Below, in pieces: positions 47,700 to 59,064 of a DNA stretch of 64,000 nt. This DNA is from Hyperoodon ampullatus (Eukaryota > Chordata > Mammalia > Artiodactyla > Ziphiidae), in NCBI GenBank assembly GCA_949752795.1, contig OX457058.1, positions 155,568,353 through 155,632,352 of the forward strand, in the 5' to 3' direction. The position numbers were made by a program, and so were the translations under genes. Position 1 is the first letter of the stretch. Each line of letters opens with the position of its first letter. The notes under the pieces are model-generated. The model made no database searches, had not been told where the DNA came from, and saw nothing but the letters and a program-made list of their open reading frames with translations.

Positions 47700-47890
47700 A
47701 ACACCAACACCGACACAATTTATTAAATGCCTGCTATGTGCCAGGGGCTTTAGTTGTATAACTGTTTTCTCTAATTCTCCCTGTGACCCTCGAAGATAAG
47801 GAATAATAGGATCCTTTTTCTGGTCCAGACAATAAATATCAGGGAAGGTCAGCAATTTTTCCAAGGACACACTGTTAAAACAGTTTGCAT
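47700..47890 (-). repeat. MIR remnant, antisense
   Basis: Antisense MIR order: TGCCTGCTATGTGCCAGGGG, then TTCTCCCTGTGACCCTCGAA, then CAATTTTTCCAAGGACACAC. Confidence 0.65.
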
Positions 47891-48204
47891 GTAAGTAGTA
47901 AAGAAAATAAGTCACAGTATCAGAGAATGGAAGATTAAGGAGAAAATGATGAAAAGCCACATACTCACCAAAGAGCAGAAAATATCGTACTGTACAATAG
48001 GGAAGTCTCACTTTTTTGATTAATATAAAAATCTTACCATGCTGAGTGTGGGGGAAGAGAGCAAGGCAAGGCTGACGTGCTGTAGATGGGATTCGGTTCC
48101 AGTGCGTCTAACTCTAAAGCTGAAACATCTTACTCTGCTATATGTTTTAATAAACATGTGATTTTAAGGTGTCTACCCACTTAGCTCTGAACCATGAATT
48201 CTAG

Positions 48205-48425
48205 TATAGAAGAGTAGTTAAACACTCAGACCTTGGAGGGAGACAGACTTGAGTACTGGCTCTGTGACTTGGGGAAAGTTACTTAACCTCTCTAAGCCTC
48301 AGTTTCCCATGTGTCCAATGGGGATAAGAATACTTAGCTTGTATAACTCATGTGGATTAAATGACATCATGTATGTAAAATGCCTATCATATGAAAAACA
48401 CCTATTCTCTACCAGTTATTATAAT
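48205..48425 (+). repeat. MIR element, near complete
   Basis: AGTTAAACACTCAGACCTTG, TGAGTACTGGCTCTGTGACT, GTTACTTAACCTCTCTAAGC and TGTGGATTAAATGACATCAT follow the MIR consensus order. Confidence 0.8.
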
Positions 48426-48479
48426 GTATCCATGAGGAGCTTTCCGTCTAGTTGGGGAGGAAAAAACAGTTTCAGTCTC

Positions 48480-48900
48480 TATTGTTTAATAATAAACAAC
48501 TACAAACATTGGTGGCTTGAAACAACAATGATTTATTATTTAGCATGGTTTTATGGGTTGACTGGGTGAACCACCCAGTCGTGTTGCACATGATGTCAGC
48601 CTGGTCTCTCATGTGGTTGCGTTTAGCTGGGAGCTTAGCTGAGCTCCAAGAAGGGATGTTCAAGAAGCCCTGTGGTCCTCATTCACATGCTTCTTACCAT
48701 CTGTGGTCTAGCTCAAGCTTCTTATATGGCAGCTGGACTCCAAGAGCCCCCAAACTGAAGTGCCCTGCCTTTTTAAACATTAGGCCCAGAGTTAGAAGAC
48801 TGTCACCTCTATAGATAAAGCAAATACATGGCCACTCCAGATTCAAGGGGGAGGGGAATCAGACTCCAAGACTTATTGCGCAGAGAGGCATGTGTGTGTT
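48480..48900. repeat. Old LTR- or DNA-type remnant, family uncertain
   Basis: GGTGGCTTGAAACAACAATG, then GTGGTTGCGTTTAGCTGGGA and CCAGATTCAAGGGGGAGGGG, resemble the order in an old mammalian interspersed repeat. I cannot choose between a MaLR LTR and a DNA transposon. Confidence 0.4.
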
Positions 48901-48924
48901 GGAAGAGGAGGAATTATTGGCAGC

Positions 48925-49420
48925 TGTATTAGGGTTCTCCAGAGAAATAGAACCAATAAGAATATATATATATATATATATATATAATGTATATATATGG
49001 AGATTTCTTGGCTCTTGTAGTTATAAAAGCTGAGAAGTCCCACAATCTGCCATCTACAAGCTGGAAATCCAGGAAAGCTGGTGGTGTGATTCAGTCTGAG
49101 CCTGAAGCCCTGAGAATTGGGGATGAGGTGGGGTAGGGCTGATAGTGTAAGTCCTGATCTGAGCCTGAAAGCCCTAGACAAAGGGCAGGAGACGATGGAG
49201 GTCTCAGCTCAAGCAGAGAGAGTGTGTTTGCCCTTTTTGTTGTATCCGGGCCCTCAGTGGGTTGGATGAGGCCCACCCACAGTGGGTTTTCTTCACTCAG
49301 TCTACTGAATCCAATGTTAATCTCTTCTGGAAACGCCGTCATAGACACACCCAGAAATGATGTTTCACCAGCTATCGGGGCATCCCTTAGCCCAGTTGAC
49401 ACATAAAATTAACCATCACA
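48925..49420 (-). mobile_element. MLT2-type ERVL solo LTR, antisense, with 5-bp TSD
   Basis: It starts TGTATTAGGGTTCTCCAGAG and ends ATAAAATTAACCATCACA, the inverted ends of an MLT2-class LTR. The 5-bp repeat GCAGC flanks it exactly at 48920-48924 and 49421-49425. An (AT)n array of about 26 bp at 48961-48986 lies where related LTRs have a TA-rich stretch. No internal retroviral genes are present. Confidence 0.85.
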
Positions 49421-49425
49421 GCAGC

Positions 49426-50280
49426 CCTGTTTGAAGGCTATCTCTTGTGGAAACATTCATTTTAGACCTTACTGTCTGACAGAGTGCTGCCTTTGAGCTA
49501 CAGATATTTACCATGAAGGCTGATACCCTGTGGAGTGCGTTAGTTGTTTTAGAGATGACTTAACAGAGCTTCAGTTGGACCCTGCATGAAGGATGGGAAA
49601 TTGCTATGGAAGGAAAAAGGAGAGGGTCTATCTGCTGTTCTGATTTTTCACCCATGTGAACCAGGGCAAACTCTGTAAGTTGGAGACCCTGATTTTAACT
49701 GTCAAATTGGTCTAGAATTGTCAGATGGGATAACTTAACCCTCAAATGAGGGTGATTTATCCCGTGTATTGTAATCAGATGGTCATCTAAGTTGTTCCCT
49801 ATGAGCTCTGGTAAATCACTTTTAGTACATATTGAAAGTGACAATATTGTATTTTATCACCAAATGGCCGTCTTACAGTAATAACTAATGCATGTCATTG
49901 GCTTTGGCTCCAGCACTGAATTACACTCACTTGGAGGCACATAGATCCAGACGGGAGCTGTCACTTCTGTCTGCTCGTCCATGGCTGGGACCAAGAGGCT
50001 GGTAGGGAAACTGTACTGTTGCAACCTTTGCAGATTAGCTGGTTCAGAGACACCTGTGGTCTCGTGAAGCATGGAACTTCTTTTCAGTGCAGTTTGGGTC
50101 AATATGATCTAGGGTGGACCTAGTAATTCTATTAAATGAGTGATGAGTGCTTTGATGACTAAAGGTAAGGATCCTATTTAAACAGAGAAATAAGGACTGG
50201 TCAGGAATCAGGCTCAAATTATCTCTCCCTGGTCTGGCTCCTGCCCACGTGTCCAGCCTCAGCTTGCTCTGATCCCCATC
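49426..50280. other. Unique DNA, nothing recognised
   Basis: No named repeat. Minus-strand frames of 81 and 95 codons (49857-50331) are unsupported. Confidence 0.45.
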
Positions 50281-50605
50281 TTGAACTTTCTGCTCTACCT
50301 GTACACACCGTACTCTGCTTCTCTGTACCATTGTTCATGTCCTTTTCTTTGCCTGGAATGTGCTCTCCCAGTTACCCCACCAATTCCCCTGGTCAGGGAA
50401 GATGCACTGCAAACACCCCCTCCCGGGTGCCTCACTCCTCTCATTGTTTCATTCGTCACACTGCATTATCATTACTTATTTATGCGTCTAGCTCTGCCAC
50501 TAGACAGACTGTGAGCTCCTTGAAGCCAGGAACTCATTTTAATAATGTTGGTATCCCAACCAACCAGCACAGGACTGATTGGCCCAGATGCTGAATATGT
50601 TTCCC
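50281..50605 (+). repeat. L2 LINE 3' fragment
   Basis: L2 order: CTTTGCCTGGAATGTGCTCT, then CAGGGAAGATGCACTGCAAA, then ACTGTGAGCTCCTTGAAGCC and CAGGAACTCATTTTAATAAT. The plus frames across it are not genes. Confidence 0.7.
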
Positions 50606-51330
50606 TTTAGCTAAGGGGTTTCCTGTTTTGACGTTACATATCTGGATGGGAATCAGTATGAGGATTTACTGCAAAGGTGAAGTTTATATGGCTCTGGAAC
50701 AAAAGCTTGGGCAAGGGCCCAGAGATAGATTAGTCTGGAAGGGCTTGGAGGTATTTGTACATTTAGCATTAAGTGAGAAATTACGCAAGTCTTCACACTG
50801 ATGAATTTGAATTCAGCTTGATTTCTGGAGGCCTTCCTGTGTTAGAAATAAGACTGAATGATCATTTCATTCATGCTGGTGGATTGGGGTGTCAGATCTC
50901 ACAGAGCTTCCCAAACCATTTGCCTTCAGTTCCCTGTTCCTCACCCTGCCCTTAGGAATGAGGAATCTGAGAGTAAGTTCCAGGGGTGGTAGGAGAAGGA
51001 AGAATGCATTCCCACATTCCTAGCCCAAGTGCATACACTCCTTCCTTTGAGAGAAGTGAAAGGTCTCTGAGCCTAGGAACTGGATCTCCCCTTTTGAACT
51101 GTAATCTGTAGGCAGATGGGGCAAGAAACCCCATGCAGGTTCAGAGACAGATGTCAGTGTGTGCCTTCAAGGAAACAAGGCAAGTGCCTGAAGAAAGGTG
51201 GCAGGGGTCTTCAAAAAGAAGCCTTCTTCTACATCTTTTATTCTAGGTGCATGCCTCATGAAAGTTATTCTGGTAGTAATGATAATAGTCCTACTATTAC
51301 TACTACTAATAATGATTTATATATATTGAA
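50606..51330. other. Unique DNA, nothing recognised
   Basis: Only short unsupported frames. A (TAC/TAA)n-like patch at 51286-51312 precedes the next MIR. Confidence 0.45.
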
Positions 51331-51334
51331 AGTT

Positions 51335-51540
51335 TTCTCCATGCTAGGCACCATGCCAGACTTTTTACTTGGCCTCCTTGATTTCAACTCGAAACTTCAT
51401 GAGAAAGAGTAATCTGATTTTCATGTTATGGATGAGGCACAGAGAGACAAAGATCACTTGCCCAAGGTTGCATAGCTAATGAATGGAGGAGCTGGGATTT
51501 GTACCCAGGCAGTCTAACGGAGAACTATAGTCCTAACCTT
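51335..51540 (-). repeat. MIR element, antisense
   Basis: Antisense MIR order: CTCCATGCTAGGCACCATGC, TTATGGATGAGGCACAGAGA, CACTTGCCCAAGGTTGCATA and GGGATTTGTACCCAGGCAGT. Confidence 0.75.
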
Positions 51541-51589
51541 GGCACTATATTATTTTCCAAGTAAGAATAATAAGGATAACAACAATAGT

Positions 51590-51810
51590 AAAAAGTGCAA
51601 CTAATGCTTATTGGGTGCTAACTCTGTGCTGGACCCTTGCCAGGCTCTTTACATGGAAAGCCTCATTTCCTCTCACCACAGCCTTTGGAGTGGGTTATTA
51701 TTATCGTCCTCATTTCAGAGGTGGAGTGACTGAGACTTAGAGATTCAGCACCATGTCTGAGGTCCCACAGCTAGTTCACAGTGGATCTGGATTCATTCTC
51801 AGGCTCTGCA
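51590..51810 (-). repeat. Second MIR element, antisense, adjacent
   Basis: Antisense MIR order: TTATTGGGTGCTAACTCTGT, CCTCATTTCAGAGGTGGAGT, GTCTGAGGTCCCACAGCTAG and GTGGATCTGGATTCATTCTC. It is a separate insertion in the same orientation as the previous one. Confidence 0.72.
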
Positions 51811-53244
51811 TCTCCTGAGACCCCTGTCCCATTTTTTAAAATCTTGGTTCAGGAAAAGTTTTCTTTCCATCAATCCAGATCTCCTTCTCAGCAGCCAGTT
51901 CTCATCTCCTTCCTGAAGATGAGACCCAAAGAGAATTAACCATCTTTTTCGAAGGCAAAGGCCGTATGTCAGTGAAGGGTGTGGTGGATTCTCTTGGGGA
52001 GCGTGGGCTCCAAAAACAGTAGCGCAAAAGAACAACTAAGAGCGCGTATCAGAGGGAACAGTTCTAGAGACTGGGTGAATGGGAACCTGTTTCATCCCAC
52101 TGTATTTGAAGCCAGAACACCATGTCATGACACTGACCTGCACTGCTATATTGGTGACCAAGGAAAACTGACCCTCTGTAGGCTTTTAGTACCATTGGTA
52201 GTGAGGACTTTCCATGTGTGTACGTTTATGTATTTGTATGTATGTATATATGTACACACACCAAGTCCTCACTACCAATGGTACCAATACACAGCTTTGG
52301 GGGGTAGGAGGAGTACCTGTTATGTGCGGAGCACTCAACTTATGCTTTTGGGCAGAGACGATTTAAGAAACAAGATGGAGTGGTACCAAGTGCCCTAAGC
52401 TGCCCTGGAAGTCTAAGCAGAGAAGTAAGGCAGATATGTATGTGGACGGTGTTTTCATAGATTAGCTTGATGAGCAGATTTGCAAAATTTTGAAATCATA
52501 AGACCTACAAATATATTTTTAATCCCCAAACCTTTATGAAACAGTGAAGTTCTCATAATCTTTATACAGGAAAGGTAATAGAGCAAAGTTTATATCTGTT
52601 TGCAGCTAGTGATTCGTGGCTCTACCTGTGAGTGTCGGACTTTTGAAATATCATTACGAATAAAGTTCAGAGGATGTTATGGGAGGGATGCAGTGAAAGC
52701 TGTGTGTCCTTTGTCATGTCTTTAGCTGGGTCACACGAAACTAATGTGATCGTTTTCCACCTCCAGGTGAAGCACTTACTCTGCTCGCCTGTTGCTCGCT
52801 GTCTTCTGCTGCACTTGGGAACAAATGTGCAGCTTTGGGGTGTCGCTGGAAGAATAATAGGTAGGCAAAGGAACTGCTAGGAACTAGGTTAAGAATGGAT
52901 ATTCCTCCTTAAAAACTATGAATTTTGAGATCACACACAATAAGGTCCACCTCAATTTAAGGAATGTGCCGTGGATCCGAAAATTGGTCATTGTAAACAT
53001 CCTGGCCTGGCTGGAAGAGTCTCAATGGCTTAAGTGCTGAGGGGCCCCAGGCCAAAGTTTCAGCTTTCATGTGATTTGGTGACCCTGACTTTGGTCCATT
53101 GCTGTAGGCAGAACCTCTGGGTCTTGACTCAGGACCTTCCAAATGGGTTCTCGAAAGTGGACCCTGGTGATGGAGAGTGGAGGCTCCAGTAGAGAGCATC
53201 CTTTACCCCCAGGGTGCAAAGACTCACTGTGTATGGCTGATGAT
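51811..53244. other. Unique DNA containing a hairpin
   Basis: The one striking structure is the inverted repeat at 52189-52284. A 139-codon plus frame (51979-52398) runs through that hairpin and is not convincing. The rest has no recognised repeat or gene. Confidence 0.45.
52189..52284. repeat. Near-perfect inverted repeat / hairpin
   Basis: The left arm 52189-52210 (begins GTACCATTGGTAG) is the exact reverse complement of the right arm 52263-52284 (ends CTACCAATGGTAC), with 22 of 22 bases paired. A further 9-base pair block (TGTGTGTAC at 52215-52223 with GTACACACA at 52252-52260) extends the stem across a 4/2-base internal bulge. The loop is the 28-base TA/TG-rich stretch at 52224-52251. 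The whole unit of 96 nt would fold as a long stem if transcribed. I see no flanking duplication or known MITE ends. Confidence 0.95.
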
Positions 53245-53258
53245 AAAAAGTGGAAAGG

Positions 53259-53459
53259 GGCTTCCCTGGTGGCGCAGTGGTTGAGAGTCCGCCTGCCGAT
53301 GCAGGGGACACGGGTTCGTGCCCCGGTCTGGGAGGATCCCACATGCCGCGGAGTGGCTGGGCCCGTGAGCCATGGCCGCTGAGCCTGTGCGTCCGGAGCC
53401 TGTACTCTGCAACGGAGAGGACACAACAGTGAGAGGCCCGCGTACCATAAAAAAAAAAA
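53259..53459 (+). mobile_element. CHR-type SINE, left parent of the duplication
   Basis: The CHR head starts at CTTCCCTGGTGGCGCAGTGG (53261), with a B-box-like GGGTTCGTGCCCCGG. Private 3'-half changes are GCGGAGTGGCTGG and GTACTCTGCAACGGAGAGGA, and the end reads GCGTACCAT. The TSD AAAAAGTGGAAAGG (53245-53258) against AAAAAGTAGAAAGG (53460-53473) has one mismatch, so this is an ordinary insertion. Its A run is 53449-53464 (16 bases). Confidence 0.95.
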
Positions 53460-54235
53460 AAAAAGTAGAAAGGAGAGCACAGCATGGGGACCCAGCACTC
53501 CCACCTTCAGATGTTTTCCTTAGGAAATATGATCATCTTTTAGATGCTGGAGAGTTATTACTGCACCATTCAGAATAGTGACCAGTTAAAAATATCCTAA
53601 TGGCCCATCAAGAAGGACATACATAGTTCAATTATGATATCTAATATTTGGAATATTAGGAATATTTTTCAGCCATTAAAAACCATGTTTTTGAAGAGTA
53701 TTTGATAGCATGGATGTAGTTAGATGGATAAATATAGATACAAATATATTTGGGTAAAAAATGCAGAAGATTTCTTTCTATAAAGTACGATCTTGGTTTT
53801 TTAAAGTATTTATCTCCATCCCTAGAAAAAATTCTCTAAAGAAACATACAAACATTTTTCAGTGCTTGTCTCTGTGTACCAGATAATTTTAATTTTCTTC
53901 TTTGAAACTATCTGGCCAAGTTATTTTCTACAATCGCATATTACCTTTCCAACCATAAAACAGCAACAAATACCAGGTGTTTCTACTGTGGCATGTTCAT
54001 CCCATGCAGAAGTGCAGTGGGAGCTAGACAGAGGGGCTTGGTGCTGAATGCTGCATTTATTAGTTGGCTCATGGAGGGCAAGCCTTCGCTTCCAATTCCA
54101 GGGTAAGCAAGAGACCCTGCTTTCCTCATGGGTCTTTGAAAGCTGGGAGGAGTGACTCTGTGCTGTCTGAAAGTGAAGGTCTGTAGCCAGGGTGGTTACC
54201 CTGCCCCGACTCCTCCCGTTTCCCGGTGTTACCTC

Positions 54236-54715
54236 TTTTCATACTTCAGGGCTTGGCTCAGTTGGTGCTTTCCCAGGTAATCTTCCCTGGAATAGGGATC
54301 CAGGTTCCCCCTTTGAATGTCCTTGTAGCACTTTAGAACTATCATCGTTGCAATTTTATATCCATTATTGAGGTTATTAGAGGAATGTGAGGTCCCTCCT
54401 CTGAATTATGTGTTTTGTCTTTTCTTTCTTTTTTTTTTTTTTTTTGCGGTACGCGGGCCTCTCACTGTTGTGGCCTCTCCCGTTGCGGAGCACACGCTCC
54501 GGACGCGCAGGCTCAGCGGCCATGGCTCACAGGCCCAGCCGCTCCGCGGCATGTGGGATCTTCCCAGACCGGGGCACGAACCTGTGTCCCCTGCATCGGC
54601 AGGCGGACTCTCAACCACTGCGCCACCAGGGAAGCCTGTGTTTTGTCATTTTTGACTATCCCTCATTACTGGCATATAAGAGTCTCCCACGAATGTTTGT
54701 TAAATGAATAAATAC
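54236..54715 (+). repeat. L2 fragment split by a SINE (copy 1)
   Basis: The left part has TTTCATACTTCAGGGCTTGG and GGTAATCTTCCCTGGAATAG. The right part after the SINE has ATTACTGGCATATAAGAGTC and TTGTTAAATGAATAAATACA, the L2 3' tail. Confidence 0.65.
54420..54636 (-). mobile_element. CHR-type SINE, antisense, in duplication copy 1
   Basis: The T run (54429-54445, 17 bases) is followed by GCGGTACGCGGGCCTCTCAC and the reverse-complement head ending CCAGGGAAGCC. The TSD TGTGTTTTGTC lies at 54409-54419 and 54637-54647. The SINE inserted before the 5.8-kb duplication, because copy 2 carries it with the same T-run length. Confidence 0.95.
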
Positions 54716-57049
54716 ACTCTTCCATGCAGAGGTTTGAATCAACTGGTGGGAAGACAGATCTGATATTCTGAGGTGGACTGGAGGGATGATAGGTTAATTG
54801 AGAGAAAGCTTCCTAGCAGAGTCACTACGCCATTTCTTTTTTTTCTGGGCAAGAGTATGATGCAACACACCAGAGAGCTAAGGCTTTGCATTCTAATGTG
54901 GGTCAATCAATCGAGAAATCAATCAACATCTATTCATCCAGTGCAGACCACGTGCCCAGCGCAGTGCTAGAGGCACTAGGGCCTTTGGGAAGCAGCTTTG
55001 CCTCTTTCCTTCAGTTCGTGAAATGGGGTTATTAAGACTTGCAGAATCCAGGAGACAGGAAGGGCCGGGGGTAGGAGTGACTGATCAAGGATTGCAATGA
55101 CTGGAAAAGGACCATGAAAAGCCAGTGGCATTTGAGCTCCAGCATTTTCACTGTGGGGTCCAGTGAAACCCAGAGTTAATCGTCCCCAAGAAAGATGTGC
55201 ATGGGAAAATGCTCCTGATGATTATTGCAAAGGTGTCATCTTAAAACCAAACAAAAATCATAAGGTGCCTACCTGAACTTGGAAGCATGAAATTAAAAGC
55301 AAGTTGTTCCCATTTGAATAATTGTGGAGTTAATGGCTCTGAATTGTGTTGGTTTAGCGGGTTTCTGCCTTTCGGGGTGGGGGGACAGGGGGGAAGTTTG
55401 GTCTAGCGTAATTAATTAGCCTTTCCCTGCTGAAATGGGACAAAACAGCTACCCTGAAATGTTGCTCTCTAAAAATGCAAAAGAATTCCTCCTCAATCAC
55501 CTTTATATGGAAACCAAGGACAGGAAGAGAAATAAGACGTGGGCTGTTAGGGGAAATATGATGTGAGCAATGGATACATTTAGGCAGCAAAGCCCACTGC
55601 TTACTTTCAGTCTCTAGCCTAATCATTCTTCCCCTCCTGGAATCTATGAGGGAAGTTCACATTTAGGGGCGGGGAGGACAAATGGCTCTGCTCATAGCCT
55701 ATTAGGGACAGTTTATAACACCCCCCCGCTTCCCCCCCACTCCACACACACACTCACACATGGTTTGGGAAGTTTGAGCTGAGCTGTCTTTAGAATGACA
55801 GGGCCTCCTCCATGTAGCGTTTGTAATAAGCTGGTCCTTGGGTGGGCTAGAGTTTGTCCACATAGTGGAGGTAAGGAGTTGGAGGAAGGGAAGGAGAAGC
55901 TTGTTAATTAAGACTAAAGGCCAACAAACTGTTTGCAAGCCTAGCAACCTAGTTACAGCTGATGCTTATCTCCTAGAGCAAACATTTATAGGTTTGCCAA
56001 GACCTCTTGCTAGCTCCCTGCCTCCATGTAGTCATTTTCTGTGCTAGACAGTAATAAGTCTGCATTTGTTCTTAAATGTCCTTTAATGCCCACTTCCTTA
56101 GAGCAGTCCAGTTAGAGCCCGTTAGCAAGGTTTTACTGCATTATTTTTGGAGAAAAAGGGATATTCGCATCGAGAGGAAGGCTTTCTGCTTAAGGAAATA
56201 TTTTCCCCTGAGGCGCATGAATACACGAACAAGCATATGCAGAAACTTAAGGCTAGGATTCGGTGCATCCTAAGTAAATTCCAGGGAAGGTGAGTAATGG
56301 TCTAGGCTCAAGAGAGAAATGCATCCTTTGGGGGTTCTTGAACAGAACTGAAGGCCCCTCTTTGAGTGAGGGGATCCTGTGCTGCACTGGTGCTTTCTTC
56401 TCCCACGTTGTATCTCCTGCACTTATCTCCTGCTTCTGCCACTTCCTAGATCTTCGATTTGGCCAAGCTACCATCTAGCTGTTTTGCTACGACATTGTCA
56501 TTGCATCGGTCCTGCATGGGACCCTCTCAAGGAAGGTCTATTTGGACGTCTTCTTTCCTTGTCAGTCTTCACGTCTGTCCCTTCTGAATTTGAGACCCAT
56601 GTCTACCCTTGGACCCTGGGCCTTTTCCCTTTACATGTCCAGTGTGAAAGCTCTTCCACAATGGGTTTCTGTGCTCCTCTCTTCATCCTCCGGGGTCCCA
56701 AAGGGAGTCAGGAAGTGCCTGCACAGACTGTCAGAACAAAGTTCCCACTGTCCTCCAGCTGTGGGTTTTGATCATTTCTTTCGGTAACCAGTTTAGTTTA
56801 ATTATTTATGGAAGAACTTCATAGCGCAAAAGGAAATGTCCTGTAAAGCATTTATCAAGGAATCAGTCTTGTAATCTGAGACATCCCCAGAGCAAAAGCA
56901 AAGTATCTGTGCTAATGATTCAGGTATTACCTTTGGGGAGAAACAGGATGAGATATCTAGGGTTGGTGGGGTTTGAATCACTGTGGTTGACACAGTCGAT
57001 GAGCCTAGAATCTGTGGGAGGTCCAAAGTCTTGTGCCGTCCCAGTCCTC
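54716..57049. other. Unique DNA in duplication copy 1
   Basis: No named repeat was recognised over this long stretch. 55330-56280 is rich in homeodomain-type TAATTA and AT-rich motifs and looks like ordinary unique, possibly conserved non-coding DNA. Frames up to 130 codons (56379-56771) have no recognised domain. The C run CCCCCCCGCTTCCCCCCCAC lies at 55722-55741. Confidence 0.4.
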
Positions 57050-57439
57050 CCAGTGACACAGTGTGGTGGTCACTGCTGTTATCATCATTATACAGTGGGG
57101 AAACTGAGGCACAGAGAAATAAACTGCTTTACCCAAAGTTTCTAAAGTAGAACGTGGAGTAGAGACTGCATCTGGAAAGAGGCAGTCTCATGCCATAGCT
57201 GCATTCTTAACGTTCTGGAATCTGGTCATGTGCAAGCTGGTCCCTTGATTGGTCACTGTCTCATACTCCTGACTTATCCGATCCTTTCCAGCTTCCTAGA
57301 GCTGGATGTACTGATTGGCCTGAACAGAAGATGCAGAAGTTTATCAGGAGTCTCATTGTGTTGATTTGGTGAGACTGGAAGAAGATGTCTTTAGCAAATA
57401 AACCCAGTATCCAATGCACCTAGAATGGGCCAGCCTGCT

Positions 57440-57600
57440 TCCACCACTTCCTAGATCTCTGACTTAGCCAAGCTCCTTAATTTTTGAAAGTCTCAGCTGT
57501 CTCATTTATAGGATAATAGTAGCCTCTACTTCATACTGGGCTGTAGGAACTAAAGAGAAGAGGGAGTGCATGGAAGGTACTTGGTAAACAGTTAAGAGTT
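57440..57600 (+). repeat. MIR remnant (copy 1)
   Basis: MIR-like order: CCACCACTTCCTAGATCTCT, then GAAAGTCTCAGCTGTCTCAT, then AAGGTACTTGGTAAACAG. It recurs at about 63248-63408. Confidence 0.55.
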
Positions 57601-57671
57601 TTAGAACTGTTTATAAATTCTAGCCAAGGCCCTTGGACTCCTTATGGCCCAGAAATCCCGGTAACCCTGGG

Positions 57672-57826
57672 ACGATGTTTCCTAAACTCTAGTATCCATA
57701 GGGATGACCTGGGGGGAGGTGTTAAAAGTGCAGTTTCCCAGATTTCACCCCAGGTGATTCAGGTTGGACCAGGTGATGCTCATGCAAAGGTCCAGGGACC
57801 ATCACAGAGAAACACTGACTCAGAGG
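57672..57826 (+). mobile_element. MER5A-like hAT-Charlie MITE (copy 1)
   Basis: TTTCCTAAACTCTAGTATCC, then TGCAGTTTCCCAGATTTCAC, CCCAGGTGATTCAGGTTGGA and GTCCAGGGACCATCACAG follow the MER5A order. No transposase is present. It recurs at 63480-63634. Confidence 0.7.
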
Positions 57827-58639
57827 CCAAGGAACCCCCATTCCACCCCTTGACTAGACCCTCCACGTTCCTTCAGTCTCTTCTGACCCTGAGAAGCAAG
57901 TGTTAGAAACATTCTCAGCAGAATGTCTACTAAAGGCTTTATAAGGCCAACAAGTAGTAGTTTCATGATTGCAGAAGCAGCCCTCAGAATAGTACATGTT
58001 CTCCCCCTCTTCCATTTCCCATGTTGGCTCCAGGCCCTCCTCCCCCCAACTAGCTTCTATTTGCACCATAGTCCGTGGCATTTTTGAACTTCAGGGCTCC
58101 TGTCTGGCTTGTTATTCTCTTAGCTGAGGAATTGTAGCACCTAATTAATAGGAAATTAGCTGTGAATGTAACATTTGGCCCATAGTCAGGGCCCAAGAAG
58201 TTATAAATATACACCATGTGAGTGGCCTGGGCGCCTGATTCCTGGCAGCTCCAGAAGTGGCACTTTCAGTGCTGTTCCAGGAAGTGAAATCATAGGTCAG
58301 AGGCAGCTGGGAGTTGGGGTCGCTTGTCCTGAGGGCCAAGCGGGGAGCATCCTGGGGAGCACGAGGGCCTATCTGCTTCATCTGGCTTCCCAAAGAGCAC
58401 ATATACTTTCCTCAAGTTAAATGACTCTTCAAAGGCCAGGTTGGAGAGGAAGCAGAAAGGAACTTGGAGCAGGGGCTGGAGAGGACTTGGAGGAGGGCTC
58501 TGAGATCCCTTATAGGGTGTCCCAAACACTGGTCCCCCAAAGACACTGTAGGTCTGCTGTTGTTCCAGGCACATCCATTTGGCTTCTTCGAGAAGCAGGG
58601 ACCTCGTGCATTGAAGGCCATGCCACTGCCACTCACGGG

Positions 58640-58750
58640 TGCTGACCATGAAGCTGAGGTCCAGAGAGGTTAAGTATCTTGTCTAAACAGCTAGGAGCAG
58701 AGCTGGGATTTGAACCACAATTTTCTAATCCCGAAGTCCGATGCTTTTTG
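58640..58750 (-). repeat. MIR core, antisense (copy 1 only in window)
   Basis: ATGAAGCTGAGGTCCAGAGA, GTTAAGTATCTTGTCTAAAC, GAGCTGGGATTTGAACCACA. The duplicate of this piece would lie beyond the window edge. Confidence 0.65.
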
Positions 58751-59064
58751 CAGGACCTCAGAGCTGCCTAAATGCTTCAGGAGGAGAAAATGATTTTTAA
58801 AAGCACCAGTGAGGAAAAAGGATAGAGGGGGAGAGGGTGAAGCAGAAGGGTCAAGGGCAAGGTGAGGTGCCTCCAGGGGTCTTGCAGGGAGGCAGAAGGG
58901 CCTCCACAAAGGAGGAAGCATTGCCCAGAAATCAGAGCTGCAGCTTTTCTCTGGATTCACCTGATTTAAGTTATCTCACTTTTCTTTCTCTCAACTTACC
59001 CTGCAGGGAAATAGAAATTGAGCACCCTGTCTTTTCCCTCATGAGAGTTAAAAATCTGCCGACG

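Larger units (their letters stand above)
45401..48200. other. Unique DNA with MIR pieces
   Basis: MIR pieces are at 45800-45960, 46310-46510 and 47700-47890. 46000-46170 and 46880-47240 look like old unassigned repeats. Frames up to 145 codons (47574-48011, minus) overlap MIR sequence and are not supported as genes. Confidence 0.4.

Noticed and set aside
47574..48011. 145-codon minus-strand frame
   Set aside because: It overlaps an antisense MIR at 47700-47890 and has no domain.
51979..52398. 139-codon plus-strand frame
   Set aside because: It spans the hairpin and its TA/TG loop; no domain.
53261..53330. tRNA gene
   Set aside because: The A- and B-box-like sequences belong to the tRNA-derived head of the CHR SINE; there is no complete cloverleaf, and the same head occurs in every SINE copy.
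56379..56771. 130-codon plus-strand frame, present twice (also 62187-62579)
   Set aside because: The second copy is only the segmental duplicate, so the repetition is not evidence of conservation. No domain or splice support.
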